Assembly (NCBI GenBank): GCA_013397845.1
Contig: VZTG01004269.1
Span: forward strand, 292,090-356,089
Direction: 5' to 3'
DNA: 64,000 nt
Origin: Melanocharis versteri
Taxonomy: Eukaryota > Chordata > Aves > Passeriformes > Melanocharitidae
Shown: positions 1 through 11,460 of the stretch, in pieces
How the letters are laid out: the number at the start of each line of letters is the position of its first letter
Numbering within the stretch: the stretch's first letter is position 1
Notes under the pieces: model-generated
The model's input: the letters and a program-made list of their open reading frames with translations, nothing else
Told to the model about the DNA's origin: nothing
The model's database searches: none
Made by a program: the position numbers and the translations under genes

Positions 1-1830
1 ATGCAATTTCAGAGACTGTGAAACAGCATTTGGTTTGTACATCTTTATCAACATAAATCCAAGCTGCAAGTTACTTATTAAATAGTATAATTTGGTTTAA
101 ATGCATCTTATAAAACGTGAATTTCTCAATTCCATATCCTAGCTAATTTGACTTTCAGACAAACTATCATTTGGAGAATTTGTAAATACTGGAAACATGG
201 AGGGATTATTTTTGTGTACTGATCCAACTATTATGAAATGGTCTGTGAACTAGCAACAGTGGATGCTGTTGCTCCTTTTCTCCCTATCTTCTTACACATG
301 TAACTAGAGTGTTTTAATGTATATCTTCTGTTGGATAATATGTTAAAACTACTGTGCATCTTAAAGAGGCTGTTAGACACTGATTTCCCATAGACTGCAA
401 TCAGCTCTTTGAAATTGTAGTGTTTGTGACAGAATAAACTCCATTAACTTGTTTTATTAGTGCTGTGCGCAGTCAGGAGAAGCAATGCTGCAGAACATGA
501 TGAAATGACTAACAGTCTTCATCAGTGCACAGCAGAATGTTTTCTCCTTACACAGAATATATAATTATTGCTCACATAAACAGGTATATTTCTTTTTTCA
601 TCTTTCTAAGGTAATATTGGGAAATCTAAGGCTCTTATTCATGAGAGAAATAAAAAATAAATTAAGCTTTCCCCACCCCCGTTCTGTTCAATTTGTTACC
701 ATGCTGCTGCAGTAATTTTTGTCTATGTTTCAGAGAATGACCTATCAAATAAAAAACCAGTTCTAATTCAATTGGTTACTATAATGACAGAGCAGTTCAA
801 CAAAGCCAAAGGAGTCTGAGAAAGGAAAGATTTACCGACCAGCTGATTCCTGGAGGCACATTAGTCAAATTTTGACAGCTTGTACACAAGGTAAGCTGCC
901 AAACTGAGTAAATGAAAGCAGAACAAATCCAGAAGGAGAAAGTACAGCTTACTTTATGTAAGTAAATATAAGTCAGCTATCACAGAATCGCTATATATTT
1001 CAGAAGCAGGTAGGTATTCTATACTGCAGATGGCACAGCTGCCAGTGCTTATCTGAAGAGAAAGGTATTCTATTCCAGAATAGCTCTTATAGCATTACAT
1101 TAGCCAATTCAGAAATATAAACAACTTTTTCTTTTCTCCTTTGACTCCATTTTCTGCTGGCTTGTGTCTTTGCCCATTTAAGATGAAAGTCAGGTTCTGA
1201 GCTGACTAGCTGCGTGGGACTCCCAGTATAAACGTCAAGCATTTCAGCCTAACAAATTATAGGAAACATGAAGCTGAGCAATCACAAAGGAAATGATTGA
1301 AAAGAAGAGTCAGTACAGATGTAGAATAATGAGATGCAAGAAAAAAAACACATTGAAATCCAATCCAGCCTTTTTTTTTTGTCAGCAAAATAATGAGTTT
1401 ATGATTTGCAGATTGAATATAACTAAGTAGAAAAGTATTTTTCATAACAATGATTTGAAGAGTCACCTTCTGCTGGATAAGTGTTCCTTTTGCAATAGAG
1501 TAATGTCGGTTCTTTGTATTATAGTTAAGGGACTGTCAGCCTTCCTATATTCAGGAGCTTGTAATTTGTTTTAAAAAAATCCTCAACATGCTGAAACTTG
1601 AAATAAGATTTTAGTCTAGGAGTAGTTTCTATAATATATTCTAAAAACAACACAGAAACATTAGTCAAATTTTAAACTAATAAAAATATTCTCTTGTTTA
1701 CTGTCATCCTATTCAGCTCATATGTTGCACATTGTATTCCTTTCAATATCGCATTATGGGTTCTGGTGTCCTAAGGCGCATATACATATATACATGTATT
1801 CATGGATAAAAACTAAAATCTCATTGATGT
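1..1830. other. Unique AT-rich non-coding DNA
   Basis: No exon, RNA gene or recognisable transposon was seen. The stretch has scattered short A and T runs, including a T run near 1371-1380. The only notable open frame, on the minus strand at 1257-1466, has no recognisable domain and ordinary AT-rich composition. Short or ancient elements could be missed by eye. Confidence 0.6.
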
Positions 1831-2104
1831 AGAAAAAAACCTCCCACAAACAAAAACAAAACAAAATAAACAAAATAAACAAAACCAAAAACAAACAAAA
1901 AACCCCAAAAAAAACACCAAAAAACAAAAACAATCAAACGGCAAAAAAACAAGATGAAAAACCCCAAAACCAAGTAAACAAAAAAACAAACAAAAAAAAA
2001 CCAAAAACCAAACCCCCCCCCAAAAAAATACAAACAAAAAAAACAAATCAAAACAAAACAAAACAAAAAAACACAACAAAAATCCACAGAAACCCCCACA
2101 AACA
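1831..2104. repeat. A/C-rich low-complexity tract
   Basis: About 270 bases made almost only of A runs broken by single C, CC or CCCC, with one C run near 2013-2021. The complementary strand is correspondingly T/G-rich. No fixed unit length is kept, so this is low-complexity sequence rather than a strict microsatellite. Two overlapping open frames on the minus strand are F/C/V/L-rich and exist only because the T/G strand contains few stop codons; they are not genes. Similar tracts recur at 6172, 9984, 16124, 31653, 45896, 57425 and 57810. Confidence 0.9.
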
Positions 2105-3838
2105 TTATGCATAACCAGCAGTTACTTATTCTAAATCTGAGTAGATGTTTCCGGCTGTGAATCTATAATATGCAAATGCCAGTATTCTGAAGGTCAGAAT
2201 GGAGTTTAAGTTAAACCCACAAAGGTCAGAAATTAAGTGTTATGGCTGAAACTCTATCCTAAAAGGACAAGAGCATCTATTTCAGTTGGCCCAATAATGT
2301 GAAAGTTCACAAGGTAAAGAGCCTCACTCACTAGACATAAACTCTGAAAAGCATTTGAAAATTATGCTTTCAGAGCCACATTGCTGAAAGAGAACCTCCT
2401 GATGCAAAATTATGTCTTTGTAATATTAGCAACATGGAAAGAAGCACAACATATTAGATGTTAGGCTACGTTATCATTTAATAATTATACCTCTGAGAAA
2501 AAGGACCTCTAACTTAAGAACACCAAAATATCTCAGATTAACAAAGTTGTCCTTTAGACATGAATTTTTTTTGGCTTCTTTCCATAACCAACACCTTGTT
2601 TTGTGTTCGTCTGCAAAAAAAAAAGTTGCCATCTACTCAAATTTTCCTTCAGAAGTGCATAAGTGTACTTTGCACCACTGCTAAACATCTCATTTTCCTC
2701 TCATTGCTATTGCCAAAACACAACCCCTCACTTGTTGCTACTGTTTTGAATGCTTATAGTTCCATGAAAAAATTTCCTTGTCATCATCTTCAATCCAACA
2801 GGGTCTTCAAATGTATTTTCTGAAACAGCATAAAACATTCCCAGCATCTCTTTCAAATAACCCATCGCTGACAATTTTCCCAGTAATAGAGACCATTTAG
2901 GGAAGACTGACACAGATACTGAATGCCTCAGGAGACACATAAGTAACATAATAGTAAGAAACACTAGGAGCCTTCAAAAAGGAAAAAATGGTGAGTGTGG
3001 TTTTTCCACCTAAAAGAGCTACCCCCCCCTTGAAAGAAACCAAAAATTTTTAAGTCTGAGCACATTCCCAGAGGAAGGACGGTTCCAGGTGGAAACCTTT
3101 CTTTTTGAAAAGACTGCATAGGAACAAAAACAGATGGAAAGAAAATCAAGCTACTGGTACCTCCCATTAAAAGTCAGCATTGGTCCTTTTGCTGCACCTG
3201 ATTTAGTCCATCTGACTATGGTGCAATGGTAGGTATAGAGACTACCTTACCTCCATTTGTGCTCATTACTGAGCAATTTAATAAGTGTTGGATTGTGTAT
3301 GCTTTCCTTTTCTCTTGTGGTTCTCTGGTCTCAAACATGCTCCCAGAGCACACTCAGAGGATCTACAAGGATCATGTCTCTTGATTTTCCTAGTGCTCTT
3401 TTGCACTATTCTCTTCTGGACATCAGTCTGCTTCTTCCCTTCTGCAACAGCAGGGTCAGTGGTATTGGCTTAGCTTGAAGGATTGTTACAAAAGAGGCTG
3501 ACATACTATAAAGGACTTTGCCGACAAAAATTCCTCTTCATTTCTGAGATCTTCCTGAGTAAACCTGGACATCATTCAGTTCCCATGCAGCATCACAACC
3601 TTCATGACACCTATTTCAGTTCTACCAACCTTTCCACACAGATCTTTCTGGAGAAAGTCAGAATGTCTTGTGTTTTGCCAAGGGGTGACAGCTCTTTCTC
3701 AGACTTGTTCATCCTGCCTTTGAGCTGCCTCCTCTCAAAACTTTCCTACCCTGGATTTGACAGTCCCTGAGATGACTGTGGAAGTCTTCTTTCCCGGGTG
3801 CAGCAGAGGTGATCTGAGGTGACAAGAAACGGAGAACT
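2105..3838. other. Unique non-coding DNA
   Basis: Nothing could be assigned. Several open frames of 60-95 codons lie here (for example plus strand 3483-3770), but they overlap on both strands, have no recognisable motif and are within the length expected by chance. A run of seven C at 3023-3029 is the only compositional oddity. Confidence 0.55.
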
Positions 3839-4400
3839 GCAGAATACTTTAGGTCGGAATGGACATTTCTGGTGCAAACGTTCTCCTCAAAACAGGGTTA
3901 ATATAATGTCAGCTTAACCAGGGCTGTGTGCGGCTGAGTTTTGAGTGTCTGCAAGAGCAGAGATTCCTTAGACTCTCTGGCCATCCAGTTCCAGTCTCTG
4001 TCCTCATTGTGAAAAGCTTTTTCTTTACGTTCAGGGAAACTTAGAAGCAAGTTTTGTCTGTTGTGCCTTTTTCTTTTGTTAGGCACTTCTGTGAAGAGTA
4101 CAGCTGCAGTGCTGAATGGTCGCATTGCAACATCACTATATTCTACCATTAGAACCTTGGAGACAGTAATTAGATCACCACACACTCTTCTGAATGATGG
4201 ACAAACAGCTCCCTGAGCTTCACATGTGTCATATGCTTCACTCCCTTAAAAAACTCCTGTAATTTTAGCTGTCCTCTGTTGGAATCACTCCAGTTTGTTG
4301 ATTTTTTTTCTTTTTACTGGAAATACTGTTTTATGTCTATTTGTACAATGTGGTTGGGAATCCTAACTCTGATTTCAGGAGTACAGTGCAGAGGCATCTG
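3839..4400 (-). mobile_element. CR1 LINE fragment, 3' portion, old
   Basis: Read on the minus strand this matches the 3' end of the avian non-LTR retrotransposon CR1: the end of ORF2 (reverse transcriptase protein) and the 3' UTR. The plus strand shows the antisense of the usual landmarks in order: a diverged 'gtcggaatggacatttctgg' block at 3854-3873, the 'gagtgtctgcaagagcagag' block near 3943, and the 'agctccctgag' block near 4208. Many small indels and substitutions put every frame out, so it is an inactive relic. The terminal tail repeats are lost. The 5' limit near 4400 is uncertain because similarity fades gradually. Identification rests on remembered family pattern, not a search. Confidence 0.75.
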
Positions 4401-5730
4401 GGCTACTGGAAGGCATTGGCCCTGGACCAGCAGAGCTTTTTCTCTTGGACCATCTGTGTCACTATCTGCAATATAAATCATGCTTCAATCAGCAGTTAAT
4501 AATGACTGCCATAAACAATGAGCAATAGAGAAGGTATTCACACTGTGAAAGAAATAAGGCATCTGCCGCTGACCTCCGTGTGAAACATTGTGAGGCCAAA
4601 TGTCAGATTACATGTTAGCTGACAGTACTGATAATGCTTTTAAGAGTATACACAGTGGAATGCTCCTGGGGACTTTTGTATGAAAAATATATTGAATTTC
4701 ATCCAGTTTACAGAAAGTGTCAGCAAACATATTTTGCTCAGTTTCTCTTCCCCACATACCATACTCTGATGCATTTACAGAATTAAAAAATACATTTATA
4801 ATTAATCTTTTTATCTAGTGTTTTGAGAAGCTCCACCAAAAAAATCGCAGCTGGTTGCAGAGAAAATTTTTGCTTAATTCCCCATGTTAAAATTCACTAG
4901 TCATAGTGAGATTTTCATGCTATTAAATGGATGAGTGAGTGTTTTGCTATCACTAGCTGATGCCTTGATGATATGATGTTTCATTCCCTATGAAGTATAC
5001 ACACGGATCTCTCAGCCACCGGTCCTGGCTGACCACAGGTGGCACATGAATGCACAGATATAGTAACAGAGTTAATAGAGCTGAGTGTGTTTGCAGAGTA
5101 ATTTCTGAAACTACATGGATGGAATAGAAGGATCTTGACTGATCTTTTTTCTAAAAGTCTACCTTTATTAAATGGAAAACTATTACCTGTTGTAACAGCT
5201 GAAACTGAAAGATAGATTTCATAGCCATTCTATAGAAAGCACTATGCTATGACTAGTTTAATGAAATTTAGAACTTAAACGTTCAAGCTAGTCACACGAC
5301 ACCTCGGCAAGCAGTTCTTCTTGTAGAATGGGTCTGCAATTCAGTGACCATTATCTGTAAAAGAAGAAATCATTCTTTAAAATGCAGGATGAAAATAAAT
5401 AGAATAGAAGAGAATGTTCTGAATGAAACATTCAGCATTGGTACATGCACTGTTACACGGCCGACCACCTCTAAATAAAAACTACCCAGGTTTACTTTAA
5501 ATGCTTAAAATTGAGGTATTGAACTTCTACAGTGTTGAGAAAGTTTCTTACATTACCAAACTCAAATAAAATGTCAGTGCTACCGGTTTCAGAAAGATTA
5601 GCTTGGATATGATCAAGAATACACAAGTACATGATAATTTCATCCACCATTTTGGGTTACTTCAAAAATGAATAAGCAAGTTGTGAAAAATGAAGAAGAA
5701 AATATTTCAGGAGTACACTGTCAAACCGGG
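4401..5730. other. Unique AT-rich non-coding DNA
   Basis: No gene, RNA or transposon recognised. The sequence is mixed AT-rich without long homopolymers; T runs occur just upstream at 4302-4315. Confidence 0.55.
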
Positions 5731-5839
5731 TTCCAGGTCAGTGGTAGAACTTATGGGTTTACCCATGGCAGGTGAGTTGGAACTAGATGATCTTTAAGGT
5801 CCCTACCAACCCAAACCATTCTATGATTCTGTGATTCTA
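5731..5839 (+). mobile_element. CR1 LINE 3' end, severely 5'-truncated
   Basis: The last ~100 bases of a CR1 element in plus orientation. It shows the conserved 3' UTR block 'ggaactagatgatcttta' at 5779-5796, 'ggtccctaccaacccaaacc' at 5799-5818, and ends in the diagnostic tail 'attctatgattctgtgattc' (5819-5838). Extreme 5' truncation is normal for CR1 because reverse transcription starts at the 3' end and usually stops early. No coding capacity remains. Confidence 0.93.
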
Positions 5840-7635
5840 ATTTAATTTGCTAAAAATGACTGCATGGAACCTTTTTGAAACTTTTAATATTTCCCCATAA
5901 TAATGGATGAACACAAATACAAAATCAAAGTAATGACCTCCAGAGTATGGTTGGTTATGCTATTGTAAATATCTTTTGTTTACAGAGGTATTGATTACAC
6001 TGCCAAAATAAATTGACTTGCATGAATACAATCTGGGAAACAAGAATTTAAATTTCTAGTCTAGATCTTCAGCTGATGAATATGGATAAAAGCTCATTGA
6101 TTGCATCTAATTCTCATCAGCTAAGGCTTTGACCCTCCATATTCACTGCAGTGAAGATATAATTTCCTATTCAAAAAAAAAACAAAAAACAAAACAAAAA
6201 AACAACCAAAAAAACCCTGCCACTGATTCCAACTGTTCCTTGTATGTTAAATCAAAATCAAGGTCAAATACACAACTTGAAACACATTCACATAGTATTG
6301 CAGATAAAATCATGCAGGCTAATTTGAAATTATGATTAATTTTAATTGATTTCTGATTCCACTGTTTCAGTCCACTTCTACAAAACAGAAAATGTTATTT
6401 AGTATAGTACTTCTGTGTCCAAGGAATTTACCAAGTATTAATCAAATACTTAGGATTGTTGCTCCTTTTCCTAGTGAATAGCATCTTCTTCATTGACTAA
6501 TCCAATTATATTCCGTAGGATGAAGTTAGTCACCCAAAATAAAAATGGAAGGAATGGACTCTTATTACTTGAGCCAACAATTTTGGGTCCAATGTAATAC
6601 TCATGCAGCTTAATTGCAGACAAATACAGCTGTTGGTGTTTGTTTGACAATGACTCATGTAGCTGTGGATAGCAAAGCTCTTTTTACTAAAAAAAAATTT
6701 AGACCCTCCATGGCTAGTATTAATATCTGACCATGTTAATAGGTACTTTGAACTATAGCTATGATAGGGATCCTTCTGGAGTTGAAATATCCTAGTAAAA
6801 ACTTTTATTTATATATTCAGCTTAAAAATTTTGTAAAGCTTAGTCTCGAGTGAGAAAATTCAATCCACCATATAGAGGCATGCCCCCTGTGACACTTGTA
6901 GAAAATACTATATTTCTTTATAGTTCAAAAGAAAACTCGTAAGGAAAAAATACCTCTGCATGCAGTTTGAAATCCTGGGTTTTTTTTTTCCTGTAAAGAA
7001 ACTACCAGGCTTGGTCTGGTCCTATTAAGATTCAGTGTGTTTCCTCAAAACAATTAAATGGCATTTTTAATGTAGGCCCAGATGCAAATATGGATTTGGG
7101 CATTTTATGTAAATCTAAGGCATTGTGAAAATATCTAAAATGTAATAAGGAGACACATAATCCTGTTGCAGATACCTGTATTTTTATGGGATTTGTTGTT
7201 GAATGTTCAATGTTCTTCTAGCACCATGTCTAACTTTTTTCCCCTATATTTGAAAGATACTTTTTGTATCCAAGTTCCTTATTATTCCCTTTTGTACCTA
7301 AGCCCTTCTGGCATCACTTAATTTGTTAGACATACTCAGAGCTTGCCTAACATAGCAACAGCATCAATCAGCTTCATCCGGGCAGTTTTATATAGCCAGG
7401 GAACATCAAGTCTTTCAGGGAAATGCTTTAGAGATTGTACCATTTGTATAAGGCGTGAAAGACCGGCATTTCAACCCCCTTCAGCCAGAAAGAGTTCAAA
7501 CCTACTCTGCCAGCCTAGAATAAAGGACATTGTTGTTTGAAGAGGCTGGATTGAAGTGGTGGGATGTCTTCTCTGCTTCTGCTGCCTCAAGAGACTATAT
7601 CTACTTCTTGTCAGGAATACTGCATGCGCAGAAGT
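5840..7635. other. Unique AT-rich DNA with one small A/C-rich tract
   Basis: No exon or transposon recognised. The only repeat is an A-run/C tract at 6172-6217 of the same type as 1831-2104. A T run at 6979-6988 and a plus-strand 65-codon open frame at 7343-7540 have no supporting features. Confidence 0.55.
6172..6217. repeat. A/C-rich low-complexity tract
   Basis: Forty-six bases of A runs separated by single C or CC. It has the style of the larger 1831-2104 tract. There is no recognisable retrotransposon body upstream that would make it a poly(A) tail. Confidence 0.85.
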
Positions 7636-7784
7636 GGAAAAGGAAAGGAAAGGAAAGGAAAGGAAAAGAAAAGAAAAGAAAAGAAAAGAAAAGAAAAGAA
7701 AAGAAAAGAAAAGAAAAGAAAAGAAAAGAAAAGAAAAGAAAAGAAAAGAAAAGAAAAGAAAAGAAAAGAAAAGAAAGAAGGAAA
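7636..7784. repeat. (GGAAA)n-(AAAAG)n pentanucleotide microsatellite
   Basis: An uninterrupted 149-nt purine tract. It opens with about five GGAAA units (7642-7664), switches to about 22 AAAAG units (to ~7776) and decays into GAAG/GGAAA. Because five is not a multiple of three and the units carry no stop codon, all three frames stay open on both strands; the resulting K/R/E-rich and F/L/S-rich open frames around 7471-7924 are artefacts. Long homopurine mirror repeats can form triplex (H-DNA) structures, and pure pentamer arrays of this length are often length-polymorphic. Confidence 0.98.
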
Positions 7785-8214
7785 CACAGAAAGAAAGATC
7801 CACATCTTGGCTTCCTCTCCACTAAAGACTGTTTATGACTGCACTGTAGGATAATCAGATAAAATATACAGAAAGTGTTAGTGCAGTCAACAGTTTCCTT
7901 AGTATCAATCAGTTCTGACAGCAAAGGAAAAGTGGCCTTTAGTTAACATTTTCTAGTCGATAAATCGTATATTTTCTCCCACATGATTCCACAGCTTCAA
8001 GGCAGGGAGAAGTCGAATGGCCCTAGTGTTTCGGGGCAGATTCATACTCTTACAGAGAAACCCAGGCATCATCCCAAGGTGTATGAAGAGGGGTGTGGCA
8101 GGAAAGGTAAGTGAAGTATTCTTCAGTTTAACGATGGTGTAAAGTTCTAAATGGAGAACTTATGTTTACTGGAACACATGGGCACTAAGGAAAGGTACAA
8201 ACCAGTATAAAAGC
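7785..8214. other. Unique non-coding DNA between microsatellite and CR1
   Basis: About 430 bases with no recognisable feature. The first ~20 bases still carry degenerate GAAA units of the neighbouring microsatellite. Confidence 0.55.
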
Positions 8215-8595
8215 AACTGAGAGGAGGGGACAAGGGCCAGAATGAATGATAAAACAGCTAAAATGACATATTCTGTAGTGAAAGACTGAGCTTGTTTGTT
8301 TCTGCTGAGAGAATACAATGGGAGACCTGATAACAGTTTTCAAATATGAGAAAAGCCAAAAAAAAAAAAAAAAGGGCTTCAATTGTAGCTAGGGAGATAT
8401 AGGTTAGACTTTAGGAAAGAATTTCTAAATGCTGGGATAGTTAAATAGTGAAACACAACGCATAGGAATCTGTAAGAAGATTTTCCATGAGCAGATTGCA
8501 CAAAAATTTTAGGTATAGCTAATCCCACCTGTGAGGAAGGAAGATAGACAAGATGACCTAATGATCTTAATTCTGGATCTGTTTATGTGATTTTG
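8215..8595 (+). mobile_element. Ancient CR1-like LINE relic
   Basis: Plus-strand similarity to the older CR1 lineage shared with reptiles: 'gagacctgataacagttttc' (8322-8341) followed by 'aaatatgag', then 'gggcttcaattgtagctagg' (8374-8393), and 'gacaagatgacctaatgatc' (8548-8567). The order follows the ORF2 C-terminal region into the 3' UTR. A 16-nt A run (8358-8373) replaces the family's usual sequence there. The tail repeats are not visible and all frames are broken. Its strong divergence suggests it is among the oldest insertions in the window. Confidence 0.7.
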
Positions 8596-9529
8596 CTTAG
8601 AAGTGTTTCAATTTTGATCTGTGACTGAGTTAAAGATGACTGAGATTTTTTTTTTAAATAAATAAACAGAGGCCTTGGATTAAGACTCATATAGGAATAT
8701 GAGAGTATGCAAACCATGCAATCAATATTTGAAAGATTTTGCTGTTTCTAGCATAGCATTTTTACTACTGGCATTTATAGTTATAGAAAAAGTAAGAAGC
8801 CTAAGTGTTTTCTTTACTCTTTTACAAAATTTCCCTGCACATTGAAAAGAAACAAATATTCACACCTCTTATAAAATATCCACAGTAGAGGTTAAAACTG
8901 TGGTAGAGGTTAATATTTACAACTATTTTCTGCATCGAGCCTGCAGAGATCTTTAATTTTCTCTGTTGCTAACACCTCTGTTTGTTAGGCAAACAAAATA
9001 AATGAGTCAGGTAATTATAGAAAGAACATTGTCCTATTAAAAATTGGTCTGATCTTCAAGAATTCTCAGCATAGCAGCCGTAATGTCATTAAAAATAGTA
9101 GAATCATGACAAGTATTCATTAGAATTTCCATACGTAAGAATGCACTTAATTACAAATTGCATTCTGCAAATTATTTAGAAGCTGTAAATCAAAGCAAAA
9201 AAAGAAGAAAGGTTTAGGGAGTAAGGGTTCTGAAGAATTTTCTAATGCAAATGTTCTTAAAAACAACAGATTTGGGAAATTGTAAGATATTTCCATGACA
9301 AAATTATTTAAAAGAACAAATAAAGTTCAGAAATACTGATGTTTGACATATACGCATTTACTATAGGTAGTGGAAAATTATCTCAACTAGATCAGAACAG
9401 AGTTTTATATGTAGAAGTAGATGCATTTAAATGTTGTGTCACTTGAAGGCAAAACATCGTATGCAAATTAGGAACTCAACTAGCAAACTGCAGGTGTAAT
9501 AAATTTCGTGGATTGTTTAATTTTCATGC
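8596..9529. other. Unique AT-rich non-coding DNA
   Basis: Nothing recognised. An octamer-like ATGCAAAT occurs at 9461-9468, but such words are expected by chance in DNA this AT-rich. Confidence 0.55.
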
Positions 9530-9722
9530 AGGTTTTTTTTCAGCTGCCGTCAGCACTGTGGTTTAAAAGCTCGAGCAAAGCAGCCCCTGCTCTGCTGCAC
9601 TGAGTCAGCACCCCAGGGAGCTCTGTCTCACTGCTAACCCAAACGGGCTGGGGGGCTCACCACCTCACTGGAACCCTGTACTGGAGATGGGGGGACAGAG
9701 CAGCTGGGAGAAGGACAAGTAA
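9530..9722. other. GC-richer block, unassigned
   Basis: About 190 bases clearly richer in G and C than the surroundings, starting after an eight-T run. It contains 'tgagtcagca' (9601-9610), a good match to the extended AP-1/Maf recognition motif, and a G-rich stretch near 9688-9694. The abrupt composition change suggests an inserted sequence, a regulatory element or an exon of an unrecognised transcript. It does not match any repeat family I can name. Confidence 0.4.
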
Positions 9723-9959
9723 ATGCAGAGAGAAGGAAACCAGAGAGGATGTAAGGGTTTGAGTGATCAGGAAAGGAAGGTGACAGAGAAAGATGAAAGA
9801 CAAGAGGAGTCTCTGATGCAGCTGGTCGACTTCAACTTCGCTTCACTGCAGAGGAGACACGAGGCATTTTATAGAGCATTTATTTCCCATGTGCAAACCA
9901 AACTACAGCGGAAGTTGTATACACGGAAGAAATCTCAAAGTCAGTATTTGAGAATGTAA
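9723..9959 (+). other. Small open frame of 78 codons, unrecognised
   Basis: An ATG-to-stop frame just after a GC-richer block. The product is charged and basic, with the segment DFNFASLQRRHEAFYRAF in the middle (residues ~37-54), and has no family I recognise. About 30 bases past the stop comes AATAAA (9990-9995) and an A-rich stretch, the arrangement expected at the 3' end of a retroposed transcript. It could equally be a chance frame; the length alone is not significant. Not called a gene. Confidence 0.25.
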
Positions 9960-9983
9960 CTGGAAGGACAACTGAGAAACAGC

Positions 9984-10050
9984 TATTAAAATAAAAAAAA
10001 AACAACAACAACAAAAAAGAAAAACCCACAGCCAAACCAGAAAACCAAAA
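9984..10050. repeat. A-rich tract with C interruptions
   Basis: Begins with AATAAA merged into an A run, continues as CAA units, then decays into A/C mixed sequence. It is either the poly(A) tail of a retroposed sequence to its left or another of the A/C-rich tracts scattered over the window. Confidence 0.7.
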
Positions 10051-11254
10051 TCCATAGACTTTTCTTCGTTTGTTTTAAGCAGGGAAAGGAAATTCCCTAG
10101 TGGAAGGAGAATCTCTCAATTTTCTTAATCATCTGGAGGAACAAGAAAGTAATTTTCATTATTCACTGCTTCAAATTTTTTTCCTAGAGTTCAAGATTTT
10201 TGCAGGGCAGTCCATGAAGACCTTAAGCTTAAAGTGTACTTAGGTTCTTCACTGTCTAACTGCTGCACCCAAAAATGCCACGTAGTATTGCTTGACCTCA
10301 TGGACACTTACAGCTCACGTCTATCACTAAGACAACTGCCCAAATATTGATTCTGCTCAGATTGGACTGCCCAGATTAAAATGTAGTTAATATCTTAAAG
10401 TACAGGCTGTAGACATTTACTTAAAGATAAGTAAATGGAACAATTTGTCTTTTGTTACTACGGAAAAGATGTGACAAATAATGGGATTATTGTTACTTAG
10501 TAATGAATATTTTCAGTATTTCTCAATACCTCTTCTTTGATAAGTCTGTACATGCACCACATTTCTGAAGGAAATTTCACAGCCTAGTACTATTATGTCT
10601 CTATTATTTATTATAGTTACCAGCAGTAAAACAAGATGTTCAGATTCCACTTTACTTGCTAAACTTTCAGAGCTGATGTTACAAGACAGGTACATAGAGC
10701 AATAACATTTGGACGAAGCCAGGGAAAATATTCATGTAGCATTTTCACTGAGTTCTCTGGCTCTCTTGATATAGAGCATACACAGCCTCGAGGGTGCTCT
10801 TGATTGTTATCTCTGCAGCTGAGTGATTTTTGGAGGTCTCGCTCAATACAAGGGTCACAACCTGGAGTCCATTCTTATCTGTTTTAATAAAAAATGACAA
10901 TGAACTGTGAAATTCTCCATTGTCCCCTCAAGCAAAATGAAGGTGAATGTCACTCCTGTCTGTACAGCCAAGTCTAATTGCAGTATTAGGGTCCAGAGCA
11001 TGAAAATTTACTCCATCAAGGGCTTTAACAAAGTCTGTGGAAGCACTGCAGTTCAATTTGCACATCTCCAGGTTTACTAAGTTTTATCAAAACCTCCAAG
11101 GAGATATTTGCTCTTTCAGACTGGATTGTGCATACTGTTTACGACTTGACTCCATAAGAGGTCATTCAAACAATGATTTATTTCTGCATAACAAAAGTTA
11201 TTTTTGTTCAGCTCTCAGGAAAACACAGAGACCTCACAGATTATGTGACATAGT
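10051..11254. other. Unique AT-rich non-coding DNA
   Basis: No recognisable element. Short open frames on both strands (for example minus 10513-10695) carry no motifs. Confidence 0.55.
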
Positions 11255-11460
11255 GAAAGATGGGACTGAGGCAACTTTAGCAAGTTTACAGGCAGCAGAA
11301 ATTTGGAAGAGTGGTTGATATAGCAGGCAATTTTCCTGGCTATCAGAGTGGTCTTTCCAAGACACGTCAATAGGCTGGAGAAACAGCAAGCGGGCACTTC
11401 ATGAAGTTTGACATAAAGAAAAGACAAGTCCTGCTCCTAGGGAAGAATAACCTGACAGTG
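11255..11460 (+). mobile_element. CR1 LINE fragment, ORF2 internal region
   Basis: Plus-strand similarity to the part of CR1 ORF2 that lies between the catalytic reverse-transcriptase motifs and the C terminus. Landmarks are the diverged 'acttcatgaagtttgacata' block (11396-11415), matching the conserved LMKFNxxK segment, and 'aagtcctgctcctagggaag' (11426-11445) for the following CxVLHLGRN-type segment. Neither the CR1 3' UTR nor the tail is present, so this is an internal piece separated from its ends. Multiple stops and frameshifts make it non-functional. Confidence 0.75.

Noticed and set aside
1813..2112. Two overlapping minus-strand open frames of 94-99 codons
   Set aside because: They lie in the A/C-rich tract and encode only F/V/C/L/G strings produced by T/G-rich composition.
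7471..7924. Six open frames of 64-110 codons on both strands
   Set aside because: All read through the AAAAG array, which cannot generate stops in any frame; the products are pentamer-derived repeats.
9461..9468. Octamer ATGCAAAT motif (also near 2170 and 32165)
   Set aside because: Frequent by chance in AT-rich DNA; no accompanying promoter features.
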